Shown here one piece after another: positions 1 through 12,060 of a stretch of DNA of 37,400 nucleotides. The DNA lies in assembly GCA_020629695.1 (NCBI GenBank), contig JAHDCV010000013.1:30378-67777 (forward strand), given 5' to 3'. The notes under the pieces were generated by a model, which saw only the letters and a program-made list of their open reading frames with translations, searched no databases and was not told the DNA's origin. Positions within the stretch are counted from its first letter, which is position 1. Each line of letters opens with the position of its first letter. A program made the position numbers and the translations under genes. Source of the stretch: Acidimicrobiales bacterium. GTDB taxonomy: Bacteria; Actinomycetota; Acidimicrobiia; Acidimicrobiales; SZUA-35.

Positions 1-63
1 GCACAGGGCCGAACGGCCCGCCGAGAGCACAGGGCCGAACGGCCCGCCGAGAACACAGGGCCG
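1..63. repeat. Tandem 26-bp repeat with hairpin core
   Basis: Two identical 26-base units (1-26 and 27-52) are followed by a partial third copy (53-63) that differs at its first base. Each full unit contains a perfect 5-bp stem with a 4-base loop (core gggccgaacggccc). The array lies just downstream of the CPBP protease stop codon, so on the minus strand it could act as serial transcription terminators. No T-tract follows the hairpins. The window begins inside the array, so the true copy number is unknown. Confidence 0.85.
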
Positions 64-71
64 TCGCCGGC

Positions 72-836
72 TCAGTAGGGCAGGTCGATGTCGCCCAGCA
101 AGACGACGACCGTGACCGCGTTGAACGCCATGTGCGCGGCGATCGCCGGCACGAGGGACTCGAAACGAAGACGGAGCAACGCCAGGACGAACCCGAACAC
201 GGCGAGACCGGGCCAGGTCACCGGTTCGAGGTGCACGAGCGCGAACAGCACGCCCGAGATCACCACGGTCGGCAGCATCGCGAAGCGCTGGCCGAACCCG
301 CCCACGATGAAGCCGCGGAACGCGAGCTCCTCGACGACCGGAGCGATGCCGACCACCATGAGCACCAACAGTGCCCGGTCGAGCCCGCCGCTGGCGGAGT
401 CGACCAGATCCCGGGCGACCTCTTCCACGGCATCGGTGTCGATCAGCGGCGACAGCACCAGGTAGACGATTGGCACGACGAGCAACTGCATCAGCACGCC
501 GACGACGATCCCCACGCCGATGAGCCGGGCCGGGCCACCCGAACGGAACGCCGCCGTCCCGAGTCCGAGCTCGGCGAGTCCGGCCGCCAGGCTGCCCGAG
601 AGCTTCTGGGCCGCAGCGATGGACCCGGCGCCGTACGCGCTCCAGAGTCCGAGCAGAGCGACCAGGGTCAACGGGATGGTGAGTTCGTCGAGGCCCGTGA
701 CGGCGATGACGAGCCCGACCCAGAAGATCTCGATGAACTGCGCGGCGATGAGGAACACACCCGCGTGGAACGGTCCCCAGGGGATCGTCGGCAGGACACC
801 CCGTCCCACGGATCGGCTCGGTGCGAGGTCGCTCAC
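72..836 (-). CDS. CPBP-family intramembrane metalloprotease (CAAX protease-like)
   Basis: This is a predicted 254-residue polytopic membrane protein of the CPBP (Abi/CAAX prenyl protease 2-like) family. The motifs are in the C-terminal half: EELAFRG at about residues 169-175 (double Glu and Arg), a His in VHLEP near residue 202, and HMAFN at 235-239. These correspond to the family's conserved glutamates and metal-ligand histidines. Several hydrophobic segments surround them. The start is a GTG at 836, chosen because the upstream frame is Arg/Pro-rich and overlaps the ftsH promoter; no strong ribosome binding site precedes it, so the start is uncertain. It is divergent from ftsH. The substrate cannot be predicted. 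Confidence 0.85.
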   Translation of the reverse strand: MSDLAPSRSVGRGVLPTIPWGPFHAGVFLIAAQFIEIFWVGLVIAVTGLDELTIPLTLVALLGLWSAYGAGSIAAAQKLSGSLAAGLAELGLGTAAFRSGGPARLIGVGIVVGVLMQLLVVPIVYLVLSPLIDTDAVEEVARDLVDSASGGLDRALLVLMVVGIAPVVEELAFRGFIVGGFGQRFAMLPTVVISGVLFALVHLEPVTWPGLAVFGFVLALLRLRFESLVPAIAAHMAFNAVTVVVLLGDIDLPY

Positions 837-936
837 GGGTGCACCCGTCGATCCGTTCTTGCCACGGCGGGCGAGGCTACCCGGGCCGGGCGGACCGTTC
901 GCCGTGCTTGACTCCGGATGTGCCCGTGACGGGGCG

Positions 937-942
937 TAGGAT
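937..942 (+). promoter_or_regulatory. -10-like hexamer for leaderless ftsH
   Basis: TAGGAT lies 7 bases before the ATG at 950, which would place the transcription start at or next to the start codon. No Shine-Dalgarno sequence precedes the ATG. A TTGACT at 908-913 is 23 bases upstream, too far for a standard -35. This is inference from sequence only. Confidence 0.4.
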
Positions 943-949
943 CGACCCC

Positions 950-2931
<1,982 letters not shown>

Positions 2932-2947
<16 letters not shown>

Positions 2948-3369
2948 TCCCAGTCCCGACCGCCGATCGAGGCGATCAGCTCGTCGCGGTCGACCGGCCC
3001 GAACCACGTCGAATGCACGACACCCTCGCGATCGGCGAGCACGGTCGTCGGGACCCCGTCGATCCGATACCGCTGATGCAGTGAGGGGTCGTCCTCGACG
3101 TCGACCCGCTGTACGGCGAGTCCGGGTCGAGCCAGGGCGGCCACGGTCTGCCACGCTCCACGACACGAGTCACAGGTCGTGGAGCCGAACAGGATGAGCA
3201 GTCCCGCAGCCGTCGCGTCATCGAAGTCGTCGCGATCGAGCTGGATCGGTGCCCGGAAGCTCGGCGCCGACGGCGGGTCCGGGCGCCGTCGTCGGGCGAC
3301 GGCGGCGATCACGACGGCCACGGCGATGAGCACACCGGCGATGAGGAGTCGGGCGAGGGTCGGGTCCAC
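2932..3369 (-). CDS. Membrane-anchored thioredoxin-like protein
   Basis: 145 residues. An N-terminal hydrophobic segment (about 7-25) followed by four arginines suggests a membrane anchor. A thioredoxin fold follows, with a CDSC redox motif at 66-69 (family CXXC) and the cis-proline region GVPTTV at 105-110. The CXXC is preceded by FGSTT rather than the usual W, so it is a divergent member. If the anchor orientation follows the positive-inside rule, the domain faces the cytoplasm; this is uncertain. The start is a GTG at 3369, 18 bases after the DUF5719 stop, so it is probably the third gene of the GT2-DUF5719 operon. It could support disulfide chemistry of exported partners, but that role is inference. 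Confidence 0.8.
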
Positions 3370-3387
3370 GACCCGAGTCTCATCCCT

Positions 3388-5055
3388 CTAGGAGTCCTCA
3401 CCAACCTCGGCAGGCTCCTCGACCGCGAGCATCACCCGATCGCGAACGGCCACCGCGGACACGACATCCACCCGGGTCGGACCCACGACCATCGCCTCGA
3501 CCGCGATCTCGTCGGTCGACTCGATCCGAACGCTGACCGTCGTGCCGGGCGATGCACCGAGATCGGCCAGCGCACGACCGGCGGTCGACACCTCGACGAT
3601 CGCGGTCCGCACGATCCGGCCGCCCGCGATCACCGTGAACTCGACCGGCGCCGTGCCGCTGCTCTCGATCGCGATCAGAGCCGATTCACCTTCTGCCGTG
3701 GTCAGACCCGGCAGGATCCAGCTCGTCGTCCGGGCACCGCGACCGGCGGAGGTCGCGAGCCCCACCGTGGCGTCGGGCTGGAGTGATCGCAGCTCGGCCG
3801 CGGCGAGCGCATCGAGCGGTACGTCTTCCACGCCGGGACCGTCACCCTGCGATGGCAGCAGCGAGGGTCGAGGCACCACGATCACGCCGGCACCCTCGCC
3901 GCCGCCGACGGTCTCGGTCAGCGTGCCGACTCCGTCGCCGGCGTCGCTGTCGTTGATCGCCGGCAGGGGCACGGGTTGGCGCTGCCATCGTTCCGCCACG
4001 AAGGGCACGCCGTTGGCGGCTCGGACCTCGATCCCGACATCGAACGGAAGCGCCACACCCAGGCCGTCGAGCACGGCCCGGATGTCGCGGGAGACGACAC
4101 GGCCGGGTGGCACGTCGAGCTCGAGCGGGATCAAGCCGAGCCGGGCCGTCTCTCCCGGGTCGAGCGGATGGAGGATCACGTCGACTTCGGCGACGGTGTC
4201 GCCCGGATTCGCCACCACGATGTGGGTGTCGCCGCCACGATGCAGACGACCGGCGGGGAACCACCGCTCGACCGACGCGCCGGGGGTGCCGAGCTGCAGC
4301 GCCGCACCGGAGGGACCATCGACGCCGTCGAAGGTCTGGAGGCGCTCGACGACGACGTCGCCCTGGGTCACCGTGATCGTCGTCGACACGACAGCCTCCG
4401 CCGCGATCACCTCGTCGAGTTCGATCACACGAACGGAACGACCCGGGACGACGGCCGCACGGAAGACGTCGGGCTGGCGTGAACGGATGGGTGTCCGCAG
4501 ATCGATGTCGATCACGGCGTCTTCGGGGAACGGGTTCATCACCACGAAGCGCAGTGCGGCGCCGGCTTCGGTCGATCCGCCGGCGAATGTCCAGATGTCC
4601 GCGGCCGATGTGGTGCACGACGCCTCCGCCGCCCCCTGCGGCGTCGTGAGTTCGTGCGAGACCGCCGCATTGCCGCCGATCAGCTCGACCATCACGCCGG
4701 AGGCGTCGAAGGTCCCCAGATCGTCGAGGACGACCCGCTCGAGGGTGAACGGCGCGACCTCGACGGAGAGCGCGGGCCCTGCGCCGTCCTCGGTGAGGAG
4801 GGTCACCTCGGCTCGGGTCGCGGTCCGCTCGCCGTGGTTCGCGATCCGGACGACGTGCTGCGTTGCGACGCCGTCGACCGAGCCGAACGGGCAGAACCAG
4901 ACGGCGGAGGCTGCGGGCGGATCGAGCAGCAGAGCTTCTTGCTCGAAGGCGAGCTCCAGCACCGGCGGCACCGGGTCGGGCGTGCGGATCTGATCGATCG
5001 CGACCGCGGCGACCAGCACCATGGCGACGATCAACGAGAGAGCGAACCGGATCAC
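3388..5055 (-). CDS. DUF5719-family secreted or membrane-anchored protein
   Basis: 555 residues with an N-terminal hydrophobic segment (about 4-20) acting as signal or anchor. A Trp-Phe-Cys-Pro-Phe-Gly motif at 53-58 and repeated beta-rich stretches containing VVMNPFPEDA and VVANPGDT patterns match the actinobacterial DUF5719 family as I remember it. Function is unknown. These genes commonly sit beside a large GT2 glycosyltransferase, as here. The gene starts at GTG 5055 within a GTGA overlap with the stop of the upstream glycosyltransferase, which indicates translational coupling. An extracytoplasmic role tied to the product of that glycosyltransferase is plausible but unproven. Confidence 0.8.
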   Translation of the reverse strand: MIRFALSLIVAMVLVAAVAIDQIRTPDPVPPVLELAFEQEALLLDPPAASAVWFCPFGSVDGVATQHVVRIANHGERTATRAEVTLLTEDGAGPALSVEVAPFTLERVVLDDLGTFDASGVMVELIGGNAAVSHELTTPQGAAEASCTTSAADIWTFAGGSTEAGAALRFVVMNPFPEDAVIDIDLRTPIRSRQPDVFRAAVVPGRSVRVIELDEVIAAEAVVSTTITVTQGDVVVERLQTFDGVDGPSGAALQLGTPGASVERWFPAGRLHRGGDTHIVVANPGDTVAEVDVILHPLDPGETARLGLIPLELDVPPGRVVSRDIRAVLDGLGVALPFDVGIEVRAANGVPFVAERWQRQPVPLPAINDSDAGDGVGTLTETVGGGEGAGVIVVPRPSLLPSQGDGPGVEDVPLDALAAAELRSLQPDATVGLATSAGRGARTTSWILPGLTTAEGESALIAIESSGTAPVEFTVIAGGRIVRTAIVEVSTAGRALADLGASPGTTVSVRIESTDEIAVEAMVVGPTRVDVVSAVAVRDRVMLAVEEPAEVGEDS

Positions 5056-8000
5056 GCTCGCACCTCCGAGGGGGCGTCGTGGCGCCGCCCGACCAGCACA
5101 CCGATCGCGCCGAGGGCGACGACGAGCAACTGCACGACACGCCGACCCGAGGGGGTCCGATACCGCAGCGTCTCGGCTTCGGGCCCGGGCACCATCGTCA
5201 CGCCGTCGAAGGCGGGCTCCGGCGTACCGAACTCCGCGGTCCAGTTCTCGTCGAACGTCGAACCGATGACCATCGCGACCTCGCCTTCGACGGCTTCGAC
5301 CTCCGATGTCGGAGACCAGACGCCGGGGGCATCGGGCAGCACATCGAGACGGCGGGCGCCGGCCCGACCGAGCTCGAGGTCGAGCTGGTCGGTCAACTCG
5401 ACCCGGTTGATCTCCTCCGCCCGATCCAGCGAGTACGCCGGTCCCACCGACGCGGTGTTGGCGTACACCGTGAAGCTCGGCGTCCCGGGGACGAGCTCCA
5501 GGTCGAGCTGGCGCTCGAGCGCACCGGCGAGCACCGGATCGATCGGCCAGACCGGGCCGTCGTAGGGCACGGGAGCGAGCTGTTCGACGACGACGATGGC
5601 ATCGACCCCGAGCGGTGCGAGCAGCCGACCGAGTCGGACCGTGTCGGAGGCGGCGGCGAGGTCGAGGCGATCACCGACGACCGACGTCGCGCCGAGTGGC
5701 GCGGGCGTCCAGCGCGACTCGATGCGTTGTTCACCATCGGTCACGGCGAACGAGTGTCCGGCCGCGGAGGCGACGGCGTCGACGGGAAGCACCTCGGGCG
5801 CCCCCAACCAGAGCACCCGTGCCGCACCCACATCGCCGGTGGTCTCGTCGACGATCAGTTGGGTGAACTCGCTGAAGGAGAGCTCCGGCACGTCGTAGCG
5901 ACCGTCGAGCGACTGGCGGAGTCCGGTGATCGTGACGGCCAGGAAGGCGAGCGTCGCGACCAGCGTCAGCACCGACTGCGGCCGAAGCGACCAGTCGAGG
6001 GTGGCGTCCATCTCGGCGGCCCGGACCCCCGCCGCGATGACGAGGGCGAGCGCCGCACCGGCCAACGCGAGCCACAGCTCGATCGGGGGCAACGCCACAC
6101 CCGACCAACCGCGGAGTTCGACCCACCCGACGACGAAGGCGGCGAGGGCGACGGACCAGCCCCGAGCGGCGACGTCGAATCGGGCGCCACGGGCGATGAC
6201 GAGCCCGACGCCCGCTGCGGCCGTCGTGCCGAGACCGAGCCAGCTCGGCGAGAACCGCCCGGGAGCGAATCGGAGCAGATCGAGCATCGAGTCGGCCTGG
6301 GCCTCGGGCGAACCGCTGCCGACCAGCCAGGTCCAGCCACCGTCGGACAACAGGGCTGCGCTCCAGGGGAACCACAACACGAAACAGATGGCGACCACGA
6401 CGGGCACGGCCACCACGAGCGCTCCCGCCCGTTCGGGGCGGGCCGCCAACACCGAACCGGCGAGCATCGCCACGACGGCGACCACAACGACCGGCAGCGT
6501 CGCCGGCACGAGCGCACCGACGACGGCGACGCCGAGCCCCAGCCGCACGAGCCGACCGGCGAGCGGACGCGGCAGCACGGCAGGTCCGGCGTTGCCGAAG
6601 TGATCGCCATACGGCGCGACACCTTCCACCAGGAAGATCGAGGCGAGCAGTGCGGGGGCCGCGGCGTGGAGAACGAGGGCATCCCACTGGCCGGCTGCGA
6701 CGAGCGCGGGCACGAGAGGGTTGGCCGCCGTCGCGAACGCCGCGACCATCGCGGCGCGTTGGCTGCCGATCGGCCGGGCGGCCCGATAGGCCACCACGGG
6801 GGCGGCGAACACGGGGGCGAGCAGCACCAGCGTGTCGCCGAGGCCACCGGTCCAGCCGACGGCGAACCTGAGCACACCGAGAACGAGTTGACCCGGAGGT
6901 GACGCCTCGGGACCGCCGAGCCCGATGCTGCGCCAACCGCTCCACCACTCCCGGATGAGGGCGAACCCACCACGCAACTCGGGGATCCGACCGAAGGGCT
7001 CGACACCGCCGGTCCACAGGCCCCGCACACTGGCGCCGACGAGCAGGAACGTGAACAGCCCGAGCACGGTCGCGTCGCGCAGCGCCGCCGCCTCACCTCC
7101 GCCGAACGACGCCCGGACAGACCCGACGAGCGAGGCGAGCCGCTCCTGCCTCGCATCGATGCGGTCCTGGATGAACCCGGTGATCCGGGCCGAACCGCCC
7201 GACTGCAGTGCACGGACCTCGGCGACGTCGGCGCGCCGGCGTTCGGTGAGTGCCGCTCGTCGAGCCGACGTCTCCCGCCAGCGCGTCAGGTTCCAGCCCA
7301 GGGCGCCCAGCACGTCGCTCGCATGGCCACGCCGACCGGCGAGCACGGCGTAGAGCGCTTCGAGCAGCACCAACAACACGGCGAGCGGCAGGGTCACCGC
7401 GAGCGCCCGGCCGTGGGTCGCGACCAACATCGAACGGAGCCGATGCCGGGTCTGCAGGGCGCGCCGTTCGGTGATGCCACGCTCCCCCAGCGCCTCGAGG
7501 TGGGCGGCGCGAGCGTTCGGCACGACCAACACCCGAGCACCCAGCGCCTGTGCCCGCCAACAGATGTCGAGGTCCTCGCCCAGCGCGGTGATCGCCGGAT
7601 CGAACCCGCCGAGTTCGTCGAACAGGTCGCGGCGGATCAGCTGAACACCGCCGGGGGCCACGAACACGTCGCGCACGGCGTCGTACTGCTGCTGGTCGAA
7701 CTCGCCGCGTTGCACCCGGTCGACGAGCACACCGAATCGATCGGCACCCATGCCGAGCTGGGTGAGACGGCGGGGATCCCCCCACGAGACCAGCTTCGGA
7801 CCGACGATCGCCGCGTTCGAGCGGAACACCTCCTCGACCAGCGCCGACACGCATCCGGCGTCCAGCCGGACGTCGTCGTGGCAGAAGAGGAAGAAGTCGT
7901 TGCCACTCACGAGTTCGGAGGCGAGGTTCGCCGCGGCGCTGAACCCGGGGTCGCCCGTGACCCGATGCACGAAGGCGTCGGGATCGACCGAGGCCACCCG

Positions 8001-8177
8001 GTCGGCGAGCGGAACCGCGCTGCCCGCGTCGATCACGAGGAGCGAGAGATCGGGGTATTCCTGGGTCGCGATGGATCGCAGCGACTCCTCGAACCAGTCG
8101 CCGGGATCGCGACTGACGACCACAGCGACGACGGCCGGAGCGGCGGCGTCCTCCGGAGTTGGGGTCGAGGTCGTCAC
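5052..8177 (-). CDS. Large membrane glycosyltransferase, GT2 N-terminal domain
   Basis: 1041 residues. The GT2 (GT-A fold) domain spans about 15-240, with an HDD metal/nucleotide-binding motif at 100-102 and GEDLDICWRAQ near 200-210 (acceptor-side ED). From about residue 245 the protein becomes hydrophobic, with roughly a dozen membrane segments. A soluble region near 755-1005 precedes a final hydrophobic segment ahead of the basic C-terminus. The layout suggests transfer of a sugar to a lipid or exported acceptor at the membrane; donor and acceptor cannot be read from sequence. The start is a GTG at 8177, with a TAGCCT hexamer (8187-8192) 9 bases upstream. It is the first gene of a three-gene operon and is divergent from the GDP-rhamnose genes. 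Confidence 0.88.
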   Translation of the reverse strand: MTTSTPTPEDAAAPAVVAVVVSRDPGDWFEESLRSIATQEYPDLSLLVIDAGSAVPLADRVASVDPDAFVHRVTGDPGFSAAANLASELVSGNDFFLFCHDDVRLDAGCVSALVEEVFRSNAAIVGPKLVSWGDPRRLTQLGMGADRFGVLVDRVQRGEFDQQQYDAVRDVFVAPGGVQLIRRDLFDELGGFDPAITALGEDLDICWRAQALGARVLVVPNARAAHLEALGERGITERRALQTRHRLRSMLVATHGRALAVTLPLAVLLVLLEALYAVLAGRRGHASDVLGALGWNLTRWRETSARRAALTERRRADVAEVRALQSGGSARITGFIQDRIDARQERLASLVGSVRASFGGGEAAALRDATVLGLFTFLLVGASVRGLWTGGVEPFGRIPELRGGFALIREWWSGWRSIGLGGPEASPPGQLVLGVLRFAVGWTGGLGDTLVLLAPVFAAPVVAYRAARPIGSQRAAMVAAFATAANPLVPALVAAGQWDALVLHAAAPALLASIFLVEGVAPYGDHFGNAGPAVLPRPLAGRLVRLGLGVAVVGALVPATLPVVVVAVVAMLAGSVLAARPERAGALVVAVPVVVAICFVLWFPWSAALLSDGGWTWLVGSGSPEAQADSMLDLLRFAPGRFSPSWLGLGTTAAAGVGLVIARGARFDVAARGWSVALAAFVVGWVELRGWSGVALPPIELWLALAGAALALVIAAGVRAAEMDATLDWSLRPQSVLTLVATLAFLAVTITGLRQSLDGRYDVPELSFSEFTQLIVDETTGDVGAARVLWLGAPEVLPVDAVASAAGHSFAVTDGEQRIESRWTPAPLGATSVVGDRLDLAAASDTVRLGRLLAPLGVDAIVVVEQLAPVPYDGPVWPIDPVLAGALERQLDLELVPGTPSFTVYANTASVGPAYSLDRAEEINRVELTDQLDLELGRAGARRLDVLPDAPGVWSPTSEVEAVEGEVAMVIGSTFDENWTAEFGTPEPAFDGVTMVPGPEAETLRYRTPSGRRVVQLLVVALGAIGVLVGRRHDAPSEVRA

Positions 8178-8249
8178 GAGGCCAGCAGGCTAGTGGTCCG
8201 GGACGCGCGAACGAGGTAGCCGAGGCACCTTCCGAGCCCGACCGCTCAC

Positions 8250-8255
8250 TAGGCT
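8250..8255 (+). promoter_or_regulatory. -10-like hexamer upstream of rmd
   Basis: TAGGCT is placed 7 bases before an ATG at 8263, the same geometry as at ftsH. Transcription would then start at the small open frame 8263-8295 rather than at rmd itself. No convincing -35 is visible. Confidence 0.4.
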
Positions 8256-8262
8256 CGCCGCC

Positions 8263-8291
8263 ATGTGTTCCCGCTGGACGTCGGTGCGTCG

Positions 8292-8295
<4 letters not shown>
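8263..8295 (+). CDS. Candidate leaderless 10-residue upstream ORF coupled to rmd
   Basis: The frame encodes MCSRWTSVRR. Its TGA (8293-8295) overlaps the rmd ATG (8292-8294) as ATGA. The ATG follows a TAGGCT hexamer by 7 bases, as for leaderless mRNAs. rmd has no clear ribosome binding site of its own, so reinitiation from this frame could deliver ribosomes to it. Alternatively rmd starts at the in-frame GTG 8265 and this frame is fortuitous. Confidence 0.3.
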
Positions 8296-10263
<1,968 letters not shown>

Positions 10264-10265
10264 CC

Positions 10266-11201
10266 ATGACGGGCAGCGGCTCCGTCGCCGTCATCTGCGG
10301 CGGCGTGGGAGCCGCTCGGCTCCTGCGCGGTCTCGCACGGCACGTCGAGCCGGATCAGCTGATCGCGATCGCGAACGTCGGCGACGACATGGAGCTCCAC
10401 GGGCTCCACATCTCCCCCGACCTCGACACGATCGTCTACACCGTCGCCGAGGCCGTGTCGGCCGAGCGCGGCTGGGGCCTGGAGGGCGAGAGCTGGCAGG
10501 CGATGACCATGCTCGGCCGCTACGGCGGGGAGGACTGGTTCTCCCTCGGCGACCGCGACCTCGGCACCCACCTCTATCGGACGCAACGACTGCGGGAGGG
10601 TGCCTCCCTCGCTGACGTCACCGGCGCCATCGCCCGGTCCTGGGGCATCGAGTTCGGTCTCCTGCCCGTGACCGACGATCGACTCCGGACCATGGTGACC
10701 ACCGTCGATCACGGGGAGATCACCTTCCAGGAGTACTTCGTCGGCCACCAGCACTCGGTGCCGGTCACGTCGGTCCGGTTCGACGGGGCCGACGCAGCCA
10801 GGCCGGCACCCGGCGTGCTGACCGCCCTGGCCGACGCCGAGCGGATCATCGTGGCTCCATCGAACCCGGTCGTGTCGATCGATCCGGTGCTCGCCGTACC
10901 CGGCGTTCGTGACGCGCTCCGGTCGAGACGGGACGACGTCGTCGCGGTGTCACCCATCATCGGTGGCAAGGCGCTGAAGGGCCCGGCCGACCGGCTGCTC
11001 GTCGAGCTCGGCCGCGAGGCCTCGGCCACCGGCGTGGCCGAGTGGTACACCGACGAGGTCGGCACGCTCGTGATCGACACCGTGGACGCAGCGCGGGCGG
11101 AGGCCATCGCTTCGGTCGGGGTGCGGCCCGTCGTGGCCCCGACGATCATGTCGGAGCCGGGTGTGCTGGATCAGCTCTGCGAGCTACTCCTCAGCGTCTG
11201 A
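10266..11201 (+). CDS. cofD: F420 synthesis 2-phospho-L-lactate/phosphoenolpyruvate transferase
   Basis: 311 residues of the CofD/FbiA family. The enzyme transfers a lactyl- or enolpyruvyl-phosphate unit from a guanosine-diphospho donor to the deazaflavin Fo, giving F420-0 or dehydro-F420-0; actinobacterial FbiA uses the enolpyruvyl form. Signatures are GGVGAARLLRGL near the N-terminus, NVGDDMELHG, SPDLDT, SNPVVSIDPVLAV and SPIIGGKALKGPA. The ATG at 10266 is 2 bases after the gmd stop, so translation is probably coupled to the GDP-rhamnose genes, which is functionally unexpected. The end overlaps the convergent His-rich gene by 18 bases. cofE lies nearby on the same strand beyond that gene. 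The donor-synthesis gene cofC and the Fo synthase are not in the window. Confidence 0.95.
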   Translation: MTGSGSVAVICGGVGAARLLRGLARHVEPDQLIAIANVGDDMELHGLHISPDLDTIVYTVAEAVSAERGWGLEGESWQAMTMLGRYGGEDWFSLGDRDLGTHLYRTQRLREGASLADVTGAIARSWGIEFGLLPVTDDRLRTMVTTVDHGEITFQEYFVGHQHSVPVTSVRFDGADAARPAPGVLTALADAERIIVAPSNPVVSIDPVLAVPGVRDALRSRRDDVVAVSPIIGGKALKGPADRLLVELGREASATGVAEWYTDEVGTLVIDTVDAARAEAIASVGVRPVVAPTIMSEPGVLDQLCELLLSV

Positions 11202-11948
11202 GCCACTCTCGGCGTCCGCGTCGGAGTCGACCTCGTCGTCCGTCCCGGTGATCGCATCCGGGTTCAGCTCGGGTGCGAGCTCGGTTCCGGCGTCGAGCGG
11301 GGAGACCGACTGGGCCTGCAGCGGCCGGGGGATCTCGGAGTCGGGGGCGTCGGCGGGCATCAGCGCGACCGTCAGGGCACCGAGGTCGCCGGGGAACTTG
11401 AACTCGGCGAGGTTCTCGGTGATCACCGTCGTCGGCTCGTCGTCGGTGAGGTTCTCCCAATACGCCAGGCGCAGCTCGGCCTCTTCACCGTCACAACCGT
11501 CGGCCTCGGCCATCGGCACGGCACCGAACTCGGACGGGCCGGGGGTGTAGCTGTCGTCGGTCAGCTCGCCCTGCGTGGCCTCGAGGAAGGCCTCCATCGT
11601 GGCGTTGTTGCCCGACACGCTCGTGTTGAACGGGTGGATGTGGATCAGGCCGTCACCGTGGGTGTGGATGCCCTTCGGATCCCGGTCGTCGGTGGCGAAC
11701 GGCATGAGGGTGCCGCAGTTCGCGAAGCCGTAGGCGATGTGCCAGTGATCGCCGCCGCCGTTGCCGGTCAACGACTGGGCTTCGGGCGCCACGCCGATGT
11801 TCGACTCGCGGTTCACCGCGAGCACACCGACGGCGATGGCGCCGACGACGATGACGGCGATGACGGCCGGCCAGAACCAGCGGTCACCACCGGACTGGAG
11901 GTTCGGTGCGCCGGAGGACGCTCGTCGGAGGTTCGGTTCATCAGCCAC
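11184..11948 (-). CDS. Unrecognised membrane-anchored protein with paired HxH motifs
   Basis: 254 residues from GTG 11948. There is a short basic/Trp-containing N-terminus and one membrane segment (about 27-45). The extracytoplasmic region carries three His-X-His pairs: H68/H70 (in GGDHWHIAYG), H95/H97 (in GIHTHGDG) and H103/H105 (in LIHIHPF), plus Cys78 and Cys152. The C-terminal tail is Asp/Glu-rich. The clustered HxH pairs suggest a metal site (copper, zinc or iron), but I know of no named domain with this pattern. A TACGCT hexamer (11957-11962) lies 8 bases before the start, so the mRNA may be leaderless. It sits between cofD and cofE in opposite orientation; whether it has anything to do with F420 is unknown. 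Confidence 0.8.
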   Translation of the reverse strand: MADEPNLRRASSGAPNLQSGGDRWFWPAVIAVIVVGAIAVGVLAVNRESNIGVAPEAQSLTGNGGGDHWHIAYGFANCGTLMPFATDDRDPKGIHTHGDGLIHIHPFNTSVSGNNATMEAFLEATQGELTDDSYTPGPSEFGAVPMAEADGCDGEEAELRLAYWENLTDDEPTTVITENLAEFKFPGDLGALTVALMPADAPDSEIPRPLQAQSVSPLDAGTELAPELNPDAITGTDDEVDSDADAESGSDAEE

Positions 11949-12048
11949 GGCCGGACAGCGTATTGCCGGACGGTGCCGGTTATGCGGCACCCCGCCATCG
12001 GTCACGTCGGACAACGGTGCGTGTGTGACGGGCCGGACGGAAACGTGG

Positions 12049-12054
12049 TCCAAT
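12049..12054 (+). promoter_or_regulatory. -10-like hexamer for leaderless cofE
   Basis: TCCAAT is 6 bases upstream of the GTG at 12061, and no Shine-Dalgarno is present. It shares a 112-base divergent intergenic region with the TACGCT hexamer (11957-11962, minus strand) of the His-rich gene. Confidence 0.35.
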
Positions 12055-12060
12055 GCACCG

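Noticed and set aside
1-63. CRISPR array
   Set aside because: The units are directly adjacent without unique spacers, so this is a plain tandem repeat.
4863-6902. 679-codon open frame on the plus strand
   Set aside because: It lies antisense to the GT2 and DUF5719 genes and is Arg/Gly/Glu-rich without motifs.
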